From positions 53,216,001 to 53,280,000 of the forward strand of contig NC_091010.1 of assembly GCF_041146395.1 (NCBI RefSeq): a DNA stretch of 64,000 nt, written 5' to 3'. The notes beneath the pieces were generated by a model. The model was given only the letters and a program-made list of their open reading frames with translations, made no database searches and was not told the DNA's origin. This DNA is from Eulemur rufifrons (Eukaryota > Chordata > Mammalia > Primates > Lemuridae). The position numbers and the translations under genes were made by a program. Positions 1-12,405 of the stretch are shown in pieces; position 1 is the first letter of the stretch, and each line of letters opens with the position of its first letter.

Positions 1-1342
1 TGCAATGGAATAAAATGAGTTTCTAGTGACTTTTTAATGACATATGGATCAGGTTTGGGCAATCCTGAGCCCCACTTAAGGCCATTCTCTGCCTCACCCC
101 AATTTGGCCACAGTGCCTCAGGCAGAGCTGTCATGCAGAAACTTCCAGGGTGAGCTGCAAGTGGCTTTTAAAGGCAAACAGGACAGCCAATGGGCACCAT
201 CACCTCTGGATAGTGTTTGTGCCCCAGTCTGATGCATCCCCAAGGTCAGCTTTAAAGCCCATTAGAGAAATCCAGCTGCCTTCACAGATGCCACCATCTA
301 AGCATCCCTACAAGCTTGAATCCTTTTTGGTCTAAGTTATTTGGAAAGAAGCCAGCAAAAAAAAAAAAATGCCAGAACAAAAAGCCACTGCAGGGAAACA
401 CATCATTCTTCATAGGAGACTGCTGTTCCTATGGTTAAAGTGAATGTGAGAAGCAGGTCACAGCAAATTAAGATGATTGGGAGAAAAATAAATGGTAACC
501 AGAATCCTTGACACTCAGCCACAGTTATGAGCCTTCAGTCATCTTTGTGGCTTTTTCAAAAAGCCTTACAGTGTAGCAGAGGGAGCTAGGAATTCAAATA
601 CCCGCCAGAGCAGACGACTCACAGCAGCTAGACTCACCCATATTTGTGTTGTTAGCTGGTTGTTAAACTGGGTGTGGGGAAAACGGGCATTGCTAAATGA
701 ATTCTGCAATGATCAAAGAAAAAAACTATTACATTAAACTATTTATTTATTTATCACTCACCTTAACTGGGAAAGGGAAACCAGGGAGTGTGATACCCTT
801 GTGATGACTGGGTTGCAATTTCAGTTCTCAGTCTCCTTCTCAGTCAGTGCAAAAAAGGGAAACTCAGGCAATTCTAAAATTCACAGTAGCATCATCAGCT
901 GAGCTTCTGAGCTTCATTGCATCTGTGCCCAAATGGCTATAGTGTGACTATAGGAAAAATATCAGTATTACCTTTAATATCTTAATGCCAACATGCCAAA
1001 GTGGAAGCACTGCTGGAAAGACATGGACAGCACAGCAATAGCCTGGCCTGGCTAATATAAAATTAAGAGGTGTAGTGTGCTGAGTCTGAACAAGTGTTAG
1101 AGTTAGAATAGCAACTAGTGTCAAAGTTGTCCACAACCACAGTCTTCAAACATTAGTTCTGACCACAGACTGAAACATGGTCAATGATAACAGTATAGAA
1201 AGAGCAGGAGAGCTTCAGCTGGACCCTGCACCTGCTCACACAGATGGTAACTACCAGCATGATTCTCAAATGTACAGACCAGTGACACAGTCATCACAAA
1301 TGTGTGCCACAACCAGAGACCCATCTCAAATCTTTAGCAATA
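1..1342. other. Unannotated AT-rich sequence
   Basis: I see no recognisable repeat or gene here. There is a short A-run near 357-369 and an AT-rich 'atttattta' stretch near 740-755. Open frames are short on both strands and none resembles a known protein. Confidence 0.5.
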
Positions 1343-1653
1343 GGCTGGGCACAATGGCTCATGCCCATAGTCCCAGCACTTTGGGAATTCTCTCCAAGGC
1401 AGGAGAATCACTTGAAGCCAAGAGTTCAAGACCAACCTGGGCGATATAGCAAGAAACTATAGGTGTGGTGGCACATACCTGTAGTCCTTGCTACTCAGGA
1501 GGCTGAGGTGGGAGAATGGCTGAGGTGGGAGAATGGCTGAGGTGGGAGGATGGCTTAAGCCCAGGTGTTTGAGGTTATAGAGAGCTATGATTGCTCCACT
1601 GCATTGCATCCTGGGTGACAAAGTGAGACACTGTCTCAGGAACAAAAAAAAAA
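1343..1653 (+). mobile_element. Old Alu element (AluJ-like), internally rearranged
   Basis: The element begins 'ggctgggcacaatggctc' and ends in an A-rich tail at about 1641-1653. Both Alu arms are recognisable: 'cccagcactttggga' in the left arm, 'ctactcaggaggctgag' and 'cactgcattgcatcctggg' in the right. About 25 bases around the middle A-rich linker are missing, and a 17-bp block of the right arm is present three times (1501-1551). The flanks carry a degraded direct repeat: 'tctttagcaa' at 1331-1340 and 'tctggagcaa' at 1654-1663. Divergence and the imperfect duplication point to an old insertion. Confidence 0.85.
1501..1551 (+). repeat. 17-bp tandem triplication inside the Alu right arm
   Basis: The 17-mer 'ggctgaggtgggagaat' occurs at 1501-1517 and 1518-1534, and with one change (gaggat) at 1535-1551. 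A normal Alu has this block once. Near-identity of the copies suggests the expansion is younger than the Alu, probably by replication slippage. Confidence 0.9.
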
Positions 1654-1663
1654 TCTGGAGCAA

Positions 1664-3810
1664 AGAAAAGTAATGAGCAAATTCACTAATCACAATTTCA
1701 TCAGTCAAGGCCAATCTTACGATTACAATTTTAGGAAGAAGGTCTGCTTTAACTGACAGCACTAGTGTCATTCACTGGTAAAGGAAAATGTATTTCTATT
1801 TCCATACTTCTGTTTTAATCTCATACATTTTATTGTTTTACATCAAGAATCCACTTAGTTTATTTTTCCATATTTAATTTGGAATATGATTTACATGAGT
1901 TATTGCTCACAAAAGAAGTAAGAGCAGTCCCATAATTCAACCTGCTAATATCCTTTTGATTCTTAATTTATCAAGTTATTAAATGTTCTTCTCTCACATA
2001 GACACTAGCCAAGGTATCATATTTACAACACTTTAGAACCCCTGGTTTAATGATGAACTGGACAGTCTCTCCTTAAATCAAATTGTTGAAGGTAATTTAA
2101 ATTGTCCAATCGTGGAAAAGAAAAGTAAAGTACATCAGTGGAAAAGAGCTTATATTCCTTTTATAATATTATTAAACAAATGCAGTTAGTATTTTTAGCA
2201 CTCTAGGTAATTTACACACCCAAGCACAGTTTGTTATCTTTTTTGTACACCTTCAGGAGCATAGCCACCCACAGCCATCTATGGTTGGTTTAACCAATGG
2301 ATTCATAGTTTCCTACATCGTCCTCTGCCACCTTAGCTCTTATTTTACAAATGCATTTCTTTTCACGTGAAGGAGAAAAACAAATAACTTCAGTTTTGTC
2401 CTAGCAGAGAGGAAGTGCAGAGAGTCACAGAGATCTTGATAAACAGAGAGCCCCATTCCTGAGGACCCTGTAGACTGGCCCCGTGCTGGGCTTCCTGCAT
2501 TGGCATTGTTGGGACACCTTTTTTGAGGGAAGCGTCTCATCTGCCTGCATTCCAATCAGGGCACTGTGATCTAAGAGTGGTGCTAGCAGAATTCTAGCTT
2601 TCAAGCATGCAGAAGAGGAGTCAAAACCCATTGGGCTGTGGGGCTTTGCTGGAATTTCAACCATCAGCTCCTGCACCACTCTACTCCTTTCCCACTGAAT
2701 TTTCCACTAACAGAATCCCCACTGGTGTGCAGATAAATATTACATAGCAATATTCCTGGGAGACAGAGATCCCAGGAAGATCTGTTCAATCCTGTGCCTG
2801 GTCTCAAAAGTTTCTTGCCAGACTACACAGAAAAATAAGTATTTTTATTTTTCTGATATTGTCATGATATAAGTGAAATTTTATAAACACAGAAAAGAAA
2901 ACAAACTTGAACATGGAAAATTGACCTTCTGTGTATCCTTTCTGCTTCTCCCTTTATCTATCGGCAGAGTATCCAGACACAGCAGAGCCATAGGTTGTAA
3001 CTCTGCTTCTCTGCCTTCATTCGCCTTCATCAATGTTTCAGTGTTTACACTTCTGCTTAATACACTAAGATGGATAGCACTATCTCTTGACGGATACCAA
3101 TACAGGCTCTCCCGTCGCTGAGATGTTTGCTCTCTCCTCTAATTTTTCTGTAATACCTAAAGTTCATTTTCACTGCCCATATCCTTATACTGTTCTCATT
3201 TTTCAAATAGCTATCTCCCAGTATATTTTCAAGGTAACTGCATTTACTCAGAGGATTTATTGGATTAGCACAAAGGACGGTGTCTTGACTGCTATATATG
3301 CTCAGTTCAGTGTCCTCCACCTTCGCAGCTTCTCACCCTGGCCCCACTATCTACACACCAAGAGCTGAGAAAGTGCAGAGAAAAGGGACAGAAATTAGAA
3401 ATATTGAGAAAAAAATAGCACCAACTGGCATTATGAGGGACCTCAGGGATTTCTTATTTCTCCAGCCACTACTTCATTTTTACCATAAAAGGCCAGTTCA
3501 GAGAGGAAGAGCTTCACCTGCAATATGAACATAAATCCCAGCCCAGACCACAAATGATTTTCCTAAAATCTAACTCTGTGATCATTGAGGAGACATCAGC
3601 AAAATCCACTAAGAGTAAACGTCAAGCTAACTGAAAGCAACCCATTCTTTAGACAGCCCATGATAAGTCTCGGGCCTTGGCAGATACAGGGATTCATTGA
3701 AACACACAGTTTAAAGACATATAAGAGTGGAAGAAGTTCTTGGATTCAAGGCTCCAATCATCACAAAGGCCTTTACCAATGCACCATAAGAGGCAGATTA
3801 TAACACCAGC
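1664..3810. other. Unannotated sequence
   Basis: No recognisable repeat or gene. Several overlapping open frames of 60-95 codons occur on both strands at 2340-3530, but they overlap in conflicting frames, lack similarity I recognise and look like chance frames. Confidence 0.45.
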
Positions 3811-3985
3811 GGATGTTTATTGAGCACTTACAAAGTCAGAGGCACTGTACTAAGTGCTGTGTGGTTGCTATTTCACTCAATCTCTCAACAACTGACGGAG
3901 GAAGAAACTGAGGCTTGCAGAGACTAAGGAGCTTGCGTGAGGTGACATCACAAGAACATCAGGGAGCCTGAACTCAAATGGAGTT
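3811..3985 (-). repeat. MIR SINE remnant
   Basis: Reads as a reverse-complement MIR: 'tttattgagcactta' followed by 'gaaactgaggcttgcagag' and a 'gagcctgaactcaaa' block in the expected order and spacing. Ancient mammalian tRNA-derived SINE. Confidence 0.75.
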
Positions 3986-4077
3986 AATATAACTTTTAAT
4001 CATTATTCACAAGTGGAGCATATGCTATGCCTACAGACATTTCCAACAAAATTTGTTTTTGGAACAAGTGTGAAGAA

Positions 4078-4130
4078 AGGGAGATAGAGAGGGAGGGAGA
4101 AAGAGATAGAGACAGAGACAGAGAAAGGGA
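4078..4130. repeat. Purine-rich GA simple repeat
   Basis: A run of 'gaga', 'gata' and 'gaca' units with almost no pyrimidines on this strand. Simple repeat only. Confidence 0.7.
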
Positions 4131-6019
4131 AACTATTCAATCATTCAAACAGCGCAAGGCACAGTCATTGAATACTGCTTTCTCTGATTCCAGAAGGTAA
4201 TAATATCTGACTCTTTTATTTCCTTCCTTAGAGCATTTTGCAATGCCTTGAAACACATCATGGCACCTAAACACAAGTCAAATAGCTCAGCAGCCCTCAT
4301 AGCAAAGAAACCACTGTTACTTCCAACTCTGCTAGAAACTGGGCTGTGGTGGACTGCCTGGGATATGGTATTTTGGGCAGTGTTATGGCACCTTTCAGTT
4401 TTCAGGAACAATGTGAAGTTGATCCTCATGCACTAGCTTTATAACATAACATCTCAGTGACATGCAGCTCCTCGCTGTTTCCAGTATCTTTCCCTTCTCA
4501 CTCTCACTCCAACCCACGGCTCAGAAACCACAGGTCATCTCAGGGCTCCTATTTTTTTGTTATCTGTTATAACAAGGGATCTATAATGAAGAGGAATGTA
4601 AGAAGTTCAAGATTTAAGAATAACCTTTAAATTAAAGTAAATCAAAAGAAGTGAAAGTTTCCTCTCAGTGATAGGTGATTTTATTTTAGATATTTATCAT
4701 TATCCTAAACATTTTAATGACCCAATGTTATTTTGTATCTTGCCTTGTGAATGTGCATATTGGCAGAAATACAAATAAATGAGAGATTTGTCATTCAGGG
4801 ATTCAATAACAAAGATGAAGACAGAGATAACATGAAAGTGTGAGCGCAGGCACAGACATGGACAAAAACACAAATATAGAAATGAATGCCACACACTTTC
4901 TTGATTTTTTTCCCTTTCTTGTCCCACTTTGCTACTCCCAGGGGAGTTTTGTTTTTGTTGCTTTGGTTTCTTCTTTCTCAGGACATACTTTATAATAAAA
5001 CACTTTCATAAGCATCATTATTTCAGTGTCTGCTTCTTGATATCTACCCCAAAACAAAAACCCTTTGTTGGATGTCTTTTGTTCCCTACCTCATTTACCA
5101 ATTCCCCTGACATTGTTTCTTGAACCTTTCAAATAAACTCTTTGCACTGAAATTCTTGTCTAGGCACACTTCTATGTTACCCAACTAAGAAATGTGTGAT
5201 AAACACACTCAGACAACTATCTCCAAGCTAGTGTGCTTACACTGTCCTGCACCAATTTCTTTTGGTGACTTAGAAAGCGGTTTCTAACCAGTAAGATGGC
5301 AGAGCCCCACATTTGTTTGGTGGGAAGATTAGGGTAAGATTAGGGACTTCCTTTTTTATTTGATTTCAAACTGCTTTACTTATAGAATTTACTTTCCTAA
5401 TTAGAATTCACTCTAGCTAATGTGAAATCAATTCTTACTCCCAAACATCCAGATGTGACTGAAATGATTGAAGTTTAACCAAAAACCTCCTGGGTGGCTG
5501 GCAGATACATCTTGCTAGAAAGGACCAAGAGGAGTTCAATAGTCACATCTAGAGAACTCACTATGTGCCAAGAACTGCACTCTTCCTGTGGACACATCTC
5601 AGACTGGTCACTACATACGAACACTATGATCATGACACCGGGGCTTGTGTGTCTTAAGGCAGGAGCTGTTTTTTCCCTTATACAGAGTTCTGCAGTCATT
5701 TTTAACTGCCTGATAGTTGTTATGCTTTTCATTATTAGTGCTACTATTTAATCAAATTGTTTCAAGCAGTTATTTTAAAATGGTAAATTATTCTCATTTA
5801 TTAACCATGATAATGACAAATGCAGCCATTTCCTCCTCCACCTCTGTCCATTCCACACTCTGATTTCCCAGAGACAGCCACTTGTGTGTGAATCAATAAG
5901 TTGTTTCATCATTTAACTATTTAAAATATAATTTATCTTTGATATTATTTCTCCTTCTATTCTTCAAGACAAAAACTGTTGTGCTGGGTGTCATTGACCC
6001 AGACAAATTTCTAACATTC
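4131..6019. other. Unannotated sequence
   Basis: I recognise no repeat or gene. Overlapping open frames on opposite strands at 5475-5751 and 4145-4436 cannot both be real, and neither shows a domain I know. Confidence 0.45.
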
Positions 6020-6440
6020 TCATCAGTTTACTAAATTTTAGAGAACTTCCTTCCTGACCATAGACCGTAGACTTCTGACCCCCCTTTTCTTAGAGCACTT
6101 ACTTTGTAAAACTTGCAATTGTCAATTCTTTGTCTGCCCCTTTGAGATTTTAAATCACCCAAACTTAACCCAGTTTTACAATTTAGGAATATCTTTCTCA
6201 AGGACATGGTAGCCATTCTTTTGAAATACAATCGCCAAGGAAGATAAGGCCCTATTTCTTACTTTCTGTAGGAGGGTAGGAGCCTCTCTTTGATAAAAAC
6301 CAATTAGCAAACGCAGATGGTCTGATTACATTGACCAAAGTCCTCTAGTCCTTTTCTACTAGTTCACCCCAGTGCTTAAACTCCCCCCTTGCTTTTGTTT
6401 CAGTAGAGTTGTGTTCGATCTTTCTCCTCCACTGCAACAG
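6020..6440 (-). repeat. LTR-like interspersed repeat, copy A
   Basis: The reverse complement of this segment aligns along its length with the direct strand of 19690-20500. Shared blocks, in the same order, are 'gtttgctaattggt', 'aggctcctac', 'ccttgagaaaga', 'caaaggggcaga', 'gcaagtttt' and 'ctctaagaaaag'. This internal paralogy is direct evidence of a repeat family. I think it is a retroviral-type LTR (MER class) but I cannot name the subfamily. Unlike the second copy, it is not interrupted by an L1. Confidence 0.6.
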
Positions 6441-6969
6441 TCATGATCATTCCACAGCATATATGTACATGTATCTAAACATAGCATTGCATCCCATAAA
6501 TATATACGATTATTATTTGTCAAGTAAAAATAAAATAAAGCTTAAAAAATAAAAATAAAGTCTTCCTTATGTCTGGTGCACTTTTCTATTTGACAACACC
6601 CACTCTTATTTTGTTGTGATGCCTTAAGCCAGTGAATGCAGGGGAGGAGAGGCCATGTCAAGCCTGCACAGGAGGGATGTCTGCAACAAACAGCAGTGCT
6701 GCCTCAGGCCACGTGCTCTTCCCTGGGGCATTGATGGAGAGCTTTTGGCAAATAAGAAAAAGAGACCCTGTATATCCTTTGACCCTAACTTCCAGCCACT
6801 CTCTAGCCTGCCCACAATCCCCACGTGGATTTGTGTCATTTTATTTCTTTCTCAGCCCTGTGTTTTCCCTCCCTTTCAGCCATTTTTTTATCCTAATATG
6901 AATTTAGATTTTCACATGAAGGGCACAATCACCAACCTATAACTGGACCAAAATAATACAGGGGCTTTG
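6441..6969. other. Unannotated sequence with an A/T-rich patch
   Basis: Positions 6480-6565 are dominated by 'aaaataaa' motifs. The remainder is unique-looking sequence with no recognised feature. Confidence 0.45.
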
Positions 6970-7150
6970 GGCTAGGCGTGACATGGTCCTGTAATCCTAG
7001 CTACTCGGGAGGCTGAGGAAGGAGGATTGCTTGAACCCAGGAATTCGAGGTTGCAATGGGCTATGATGCTGCCAGTGCTTTCCAGCCTGGGAGACAGAGC
7101 GAGACTCTGTCTCTAAATAAATAAATACATAAATATCTAAACAAATATAT
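6970..7150 (+). mobile_element. Monomeric Alu-type SINE (FLAM/FRAM-like)
   Basis: A single Alu arm with 'gtaatcctagctactcgg', 'gaggctgagg', 'gaacccaggaattcgagg' and 'gcctgggagacagagcgag', ending in an 'aaataaataaatacat' tail. It is flanked by the 8-bp direct repeat 'gggctttg' at 6962-6969 and 7151-7158, which supports a single monomer insertion rather than a truncated dimer. Confidence 0.8.
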
Positions 7151-7154
7151 GGGC

Positions 7155-7345
7155 TTTGAAGTTTCAGTTTTGCTTTAAATCTGACTCTGCCATGTTAAAA
7201 AGGATGGCCTTGGAGAAGTGATTTGATCTTTCTGAGCTTCGGTTATACATTTTCCAAAATGAGAATAGTATTTTCTAGCTTGCATGACCACTGTGAGAGT
7301 AATATAAAGTATATAAAGCAATTGGAGCATACTGAACAAACAGAA
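7155..7345 (+). repeat. MIR SINE remnant
   Basis: Degenerate MIR order is visible: 'ctgactctgcca', 'tggccttgg', 'tttctgagcttc', 'aaaatgagaata', then 'gtgagagtaatataaag'. Begins immediately downstream of the Alu monomer. Confidence 0.65.
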
Positions 7346-9285
7346 CAACTGAAACATAAGCTTGAAATAAATATGTTACCTTCCCCTATTACAAAAACCA
7401 GTTGCTGAAAAGAAACAAAAAAAAAGCATTGAAAGGTAGCAACAACTTTGGTTATTATAGCATAGATCTTAGCCATTAGAATCCTGCTTCTCCTTCCCAA
7501 CTGTGATGCTGATTTGCTGTTAAAATCTTTTGATTTTTTGATTGCTGATTTATGTGAGAACATCTCTTCTGTGTATTAATGGCATTAACAATCATTAAAG
7601 GGCCCTACTCTCAATAGGGCACAAGAAGTTAATTTATGCTTGTAGCAGGTCCTGAGATCGCCCCACTGAAGAGTTCCAAGATGCTTTTCAGATGAAAAGC
7701 AAAAAAAGAACAAAAGTTAAAGTCCCAGATTCCTTTCAGAAAAATAGACAATTCCTGCCCTCAAGCTAGGCTCGCAAGAGATCTTTGTTGAGATCTTAGA
7801 AGGTTCATATTTTATTAGGGAACTATTTTTATTTATATTGAGTGCATGGTAGTGAATCCTTCTCCCCCAAAGCCCCAAAGGATAATTAGATGTATCCATC
7901 ACAATGTTAGGGGCAGAGATAATTCAGTGCACCACTACTGTGTCACTGTGACATCTTCCTGTAGTACCATAAATGATTGCCTCAACATACATTTAGTCAT
8001 CTGGAAATTCAAATATTTATAGTGGTCTCTGAGATCAAATTCCAGAAAACGGCAGTAGAAAGAATAAAAAGATATGGATGTTTACTGTAGTTTCTTTAAA
8101 AAGAGTTTGTCCTAGGGGAGCATATTAGAGTATTTTCCAAAGCAAACTGGTTGTTGAATCAACAAATAACAACTTCCAGTGATACAGTAGAGCTTTTTTC
8201 TCTTTATCTTCAGGCTTCTGGATTGTCTCCTTACAGTGTTGTGTGGCCCATGGAATGTGACACAGAGTCATCTGCTCTCAGAGCCCAGATGCTCCGAAGA
8301 CCCAGTGTGCACACTCAGTACCTGGGCAAATCACAGCACAGGGACAGTCCTGAGGCTGCACTTGCTCCAAGGCACCCACATAACATCTGTATTTGACAAA
8401 AAATCATTAAAAAAAAAAAAACTTTCGGTATATCCAAGTATCTTAAAGTAAAACCAACATTTCTCAGTAGTTGAAGGAAGCTTGGCCTACTTCCACTTTC
8501 TGTGAAAGCCAGTATATGGAAATCAATTAATCAATGGTCCAGACAGTCTTACAGAGTTATGGTATGCTTTAGATGTTCACATTTTATAAATAATACTTTT
8601 ATAAACACGCATATCAAAAATTGCAATATAATTGTCTTATTCAAAAGATAATTTCAGGACTGATATATCATTTTATCATGCAGCATAGACAGTGTATTTT
8701 AGTAATGGCATTCAAGTTTAACATTGAATAATAAACATTTTTTATCAATTCAATTAAGCTATCACTATAACTTACTGTACATCGTGTTTGGATTTATAAT
8801 AATTTGAAAATAATTTGATGCTCTTCAGATGCTACCCTACCCCCATAATAAGCTATGGAAGTATCCTCTGACTCCTTAAAAGAACTGATACTACTTCAAA
8901 CAACAATCCGACTCAGCTCTGGGGCCCCAACCAACGAAACCTTAACTCTTCATTTATCCATGTGAATCATCAGCTTTCTCTTTTCTGTCTTCGTACTGAT
9001 ATCATTTGCCAATTACACATCACAAATCTGTCATTAACTAAAAGAGGCCTAATAATCATACAGAAAATGAAAGTTTCATTTTCAGAAGTCATAATCATAA
9101 TATTTTACTGCCCTTCTAAGAGATTGGCATATATAAATCTCGACCCTCAATTCAGTGGCAGGTCTGTTAGGCAAAAATATGCAATTACATGTCCATGGTG
9201 ACACAAGAAGGCTAGCAATTACAATATCATGTTGACTTTAAATGCTTGACTAAGATGGGAAAAGAATGAATTACGGTCTACAATA
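7346..9285. other. Unannotated sequence
   Basis: Mostly AT-rich unique-looking sequence. No gene or repeat recognised. Short frames at 8151-8451 overlap in two phases and show no known domain. Confidence 0.45.
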
Positions 9286-9465
9286 AATAGTGCAAGCTAT
9301 AAAGCTATAAAAACACAAATTCAAATCCCTAGAGCAAATTGTTTAACTTCTCTGGGCCACTGGATCATTAAAATAGTGTAATCACACATCCTTTTGGATT
9401 TGTTTTAAGATTTATATATCAAGTGCCAGGAAAATGCATATATGCAATTAATAAATAATGGCATT
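9286..9465 (+). repeat. MIR SINE remnant
   Basis: 'attcaaatcccta', 'aacttctctgggcc' and 'caagtgccagg' followed by 'aattaataaataatgg' follow the MIR order, with low identity. Confidence 0.5.
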
Positions 9466-9884
9466 ACAGCCAAATCATGATTGTTCAGGGATTGGTTAAG
9501 AGTGGTTAAAACACAACTACTAATAGTAATAGGTATTGTATTTTCAGAAAAATATAAAAATACTATAAGTGAGTTAAACTATTTCTATGTTAGATGAAAA
9601 CTCATCTTTGAAATTTGACAACATTCAGCCTAAGATCAGCCGATAACTATATTAGCTCATGCAGCCAATGTTATTCTCGGGGAAATATATGTCCTTAAAA
9701 ACAGCATAGTTAATGATTAGATTATAATGTACAGGACATAGAGTTTTAGGCCTTGGATAATGATGACAACTTTGCGTGGTCCTTTGGAGGGGAGGAAACA
9801 AAGACTGTTAGAATGAGAGAGAAGGAATCATTGACTAAAAAGAGATGTGCTGAGTGGCAGAGACTGCTAGCTATTCAGCAAAAC
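9466..9884. other. Unannotated sequence
   Basis: Nothing recognised between the MIR remnant and the poly-T run. Confidence 0.4.
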
Positions 9885-9907
9885 TTTTTTTTTTTTTTTT
9901 TTTTTTT
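9885..9907. repeat. Homopolymer T run (23 nt)
   Basis: An uninterrupted run of T. No SINE or L1 body is attached on either side that would make it a retroposon tail. Confidence 0.9.
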
Positions 9908-9914
9908 GTTTCCT

Positions 9915-10340
9915 AGGTACAAAGCCAGACTGCATTTCTAGACTCCCTTGCCATAGCTGTTACCCTGAGACTGAGTTCTAGCCAATGGACAAGAGCAGAA
10001 AACATGTGCCCAATTTTTAGATCTGATTAACAGAAATACTTCCCATGATTCTCTCTATGCTCATTCCCCATCCACTGACAAGGTATATATAAAAATTAAA
10101 CCATAAGGGATAGGGAGAAAACATGAAAGTTTCTGGATTTCTGAATCATCACAGGGAGGAAATCCATCAGCTGACCAGAAACACATGCCTAGGACTATTA
10201 TCTAAGCAAAATCAATTAACAAAACAAACAAAAAAAACTTCTATTATGATTATGCCACTTTCCCTTTACAATTTGAGGTCTCTTTGTTGCTACTGTTGCC
10301 CCGCATTAAGTAACAGTCTGGTGGTGTCGTGCTTGACCAT
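9915..10340 (+). repeat. Possible ancient LTR-like repeat
   Basis: Contains 'agactcccttgccatag', 'gttctagccaatgg' and later 'cttctattatgatt'. This resembles an old common mammalian repeat whose end reads like 'aaacttctattgtg'. Family and edges are uncertain. Confidence 0.3.
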
Positions 10341-10546
10341 TTAGACTATGCAGTAGATTATGCAAAAAGAGAAGCTGCTCAGATACAAAAGGATGTACAC
10401 TGAATATTTGGTACAATCTCAATTTGGCACATTCTTAACCCATTATGTACAACAGTTTGACCAAGTGTCTCCCTACCATGTTTCAGATTTATCCATGGCC
10501 TATACTGCTTCACTCCTTAAATAATTAAGAGTAGCCTCTCTATTAG

Positions 10547-11012
10547 TGTATTAGTTTTCTAGGGCTGCCGTAACAAAGTGCCACAACATGAGTGGTTTGT
10601 GACAATAACATTTTTTTAACTCAGTTTTGGAGGCTAGAAGTTCAAAATCAAGTTGTTGACTGGGGCATGCCCCTGTGAAAATTGTAGAGGGATCCTTACT
10701 TTCTTCTTCTTAGCCTCTGGTAGGTTACTGGTAATTTTTGGCATCGCTTGGCTTGAGGCTTCATGAATTCGATCTCTACCTTTACTGCCACATGGTGTTC
10801 TTCCTGTGTCTATCTCTGTCTTCATTATGGTCATCCTCGTATGAGATACAAATCACACTGAATTAGGGGCTCATTCTCCTCCAGTACATCATTTTCTTAA
10901 CTCATTATATCTGTAATAACTCGATTTCCAAATAAGGTCACATTCTAAGGTACTAGGAGTTATGGCTTAAACTTAAGGTTTTTTTTAGCAGGAGGCATAA
11001 TTTAGCCTATAA
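10547..11012 (-). mobile_element. MLT1-type LTR (ERVL-MaLR), solo
   Basis: Reads as a reverse-complement MLT1 LTR. It opens with 'tgtattagttttctaggg', 'ctgccgtaacaaagtgcc' and 'ttttggaggctagaag', continues to 'ccaaataaggtcacattct' and 'aggtactaggagtta', and ends near 'gaggcataatttagcc'. These are the expected blocks in the expected order over roughly family length. No internal retroviral sequence lies alongside, so it is an old solo LTR. Confidence 0.85.
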
Positions 11013-11084
11013 TGTTTAGTATTATTAAGAATTACTTAAATAATATATTCTTGGACCCTTCTCACATAATATGTCCTTGGCTCC

Positions 11085-11245
11085 TCTCTGCCTACTTAAC
11101 TCCTTCCCGTATTTCAAGGCCCAATGCAAGATCTCCCTCCTTCAGGAAGCCTTTTCTAACGCTGTGAAACACAAAATTTTCTCCCTTCTATGAAATCCTC
11201 TACCATCAAAAGCCTAAGCCCTTAGCCTACACTGTCATTTTGCTA
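11085..11245 (+). repeat. L2 LINE 3' remnant
   Basis: 'tttcaaggcccaatgcaag' followed by 'ccttcaggaagccttttct' is the diagnostic L2 3' motif pair. Confidence 0.7.
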
Positions 11246-11959
11246 GTGATATCACGTCAGGATTAGAACAGAAAAGCACAACCACTTAGGGACAGGGATT
11301 ATTCATACACACATATACATATATAGACATACATATGTTTATGATTGCATATAGACCTTAAGTAATGGGGAGAACTGGCTAAACAGTATTTGTAAGGTGT
11401 TCATTTCTGTGCCAGGTATTAGAAACTGAAATCTACAGGGACAGGCAGCAAAACTTGAATGGGGCAAAAAAGGACAAACAGGAAACTGCACAGTTGATCA
11501 GTTACCCATGGTGAACTGGAACCCACGTCAGTCTCCCATTGCCCCTAAGATCCCACCTTCTATGGCACTGGTGTACTGGAGGAGAAGGTGGCGCCTTTCA
11601 TCATGAAACTAAATATGCATTTGGCCCAGAAACTGAAAACTGGAAGGTAGAGATCCAACAGAAGCTGGAAAAGTGGGTGGTTTGCAGCCCCACACCAACC
11701 AGGTGAGCCCAGATGACCGACATTGTGCACCGCTCCCAACATTCTGAGTATAAACAAAAAAGGTGGCTCCTGGTCCTCTTTGCCTTCTAGATCTAGTGAA
11801 AAATGTCTATTTTGACTCCCTGTACAAGAGCTATACAGGAGAGAGAATTCTGGAACCTGTAGTATAAGCCTAGGTAAGTTGACACAATAAAAACTGCCAC
11901 ACTATCTTTTACTAATATAAAATGCATCTATTGTCTTCTGTTGTCAATTTATTCTTTCA
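11246..11959. other. Unannotated sequence
   Basis: Contains a short 'acacatatacatatataga' AT/CA-rich stretch near 11308-11335. Nothing else recognised. Confidence 0.4.
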
Positions 11960-12230
11960 CTATATATATATTAAGCATATTGTATCTTTAACAACTGTGT
12001 TATGTATTAAGGTAACAATAATTAATAGGACATGGTCCCTTGCATTATACAGATTCTAGTCCATTGAAGAAACAGAGTTACAATCATATAATTAACATAA
12101 TTTAATAAATGTTACTATAATGGTATGTGCAAAGTGGCAGAGAAGCTTAGAGAAGAGGGTGACCATCTCTGTCCTGAGGTAATAGGGAAGGCTTCACAAG
12201 GAAGATGAAATTAGTCAGGTAATGATAATT
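11960..12230 (+). repeat. Ancient interspersed repeat, family not assigned
   Basis: Shows a pattern common in old mammalian repeats: 'acatggtcccttgcattata', then 'cagattctagtcca', then 'gaaggcttcacaagga'. Similar pieces occur near 35360-35500 and 41940-42110. Subfamily unknown. Confidence 0.4.
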
Positions 12231-12244
12231 TTCAATTATTTAGG

Positions 12245-12405
12245 CTGCTAACATGAACAGTAACTACACTAAGCACTTGTGTGCATATTGTCTCATTTAA
12301 TCCTATAACTATCTTGTGATTTTTAAAGTCTATTTTATAAATAAGAAAATACATAGAAAATTAATGAAAATTTCCCGGGATCATCAGTACAATCCAGGCT
12401 CTTTC
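12245..12405 (-). repeat. MIR SINE remnant
   Basis: 'ctaagcacttgtgtgcat', 'ctcatttaatcctataac' and 'ttataaataagaaaat' are in reverse-complement MIR order. Confidence 0.65.
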
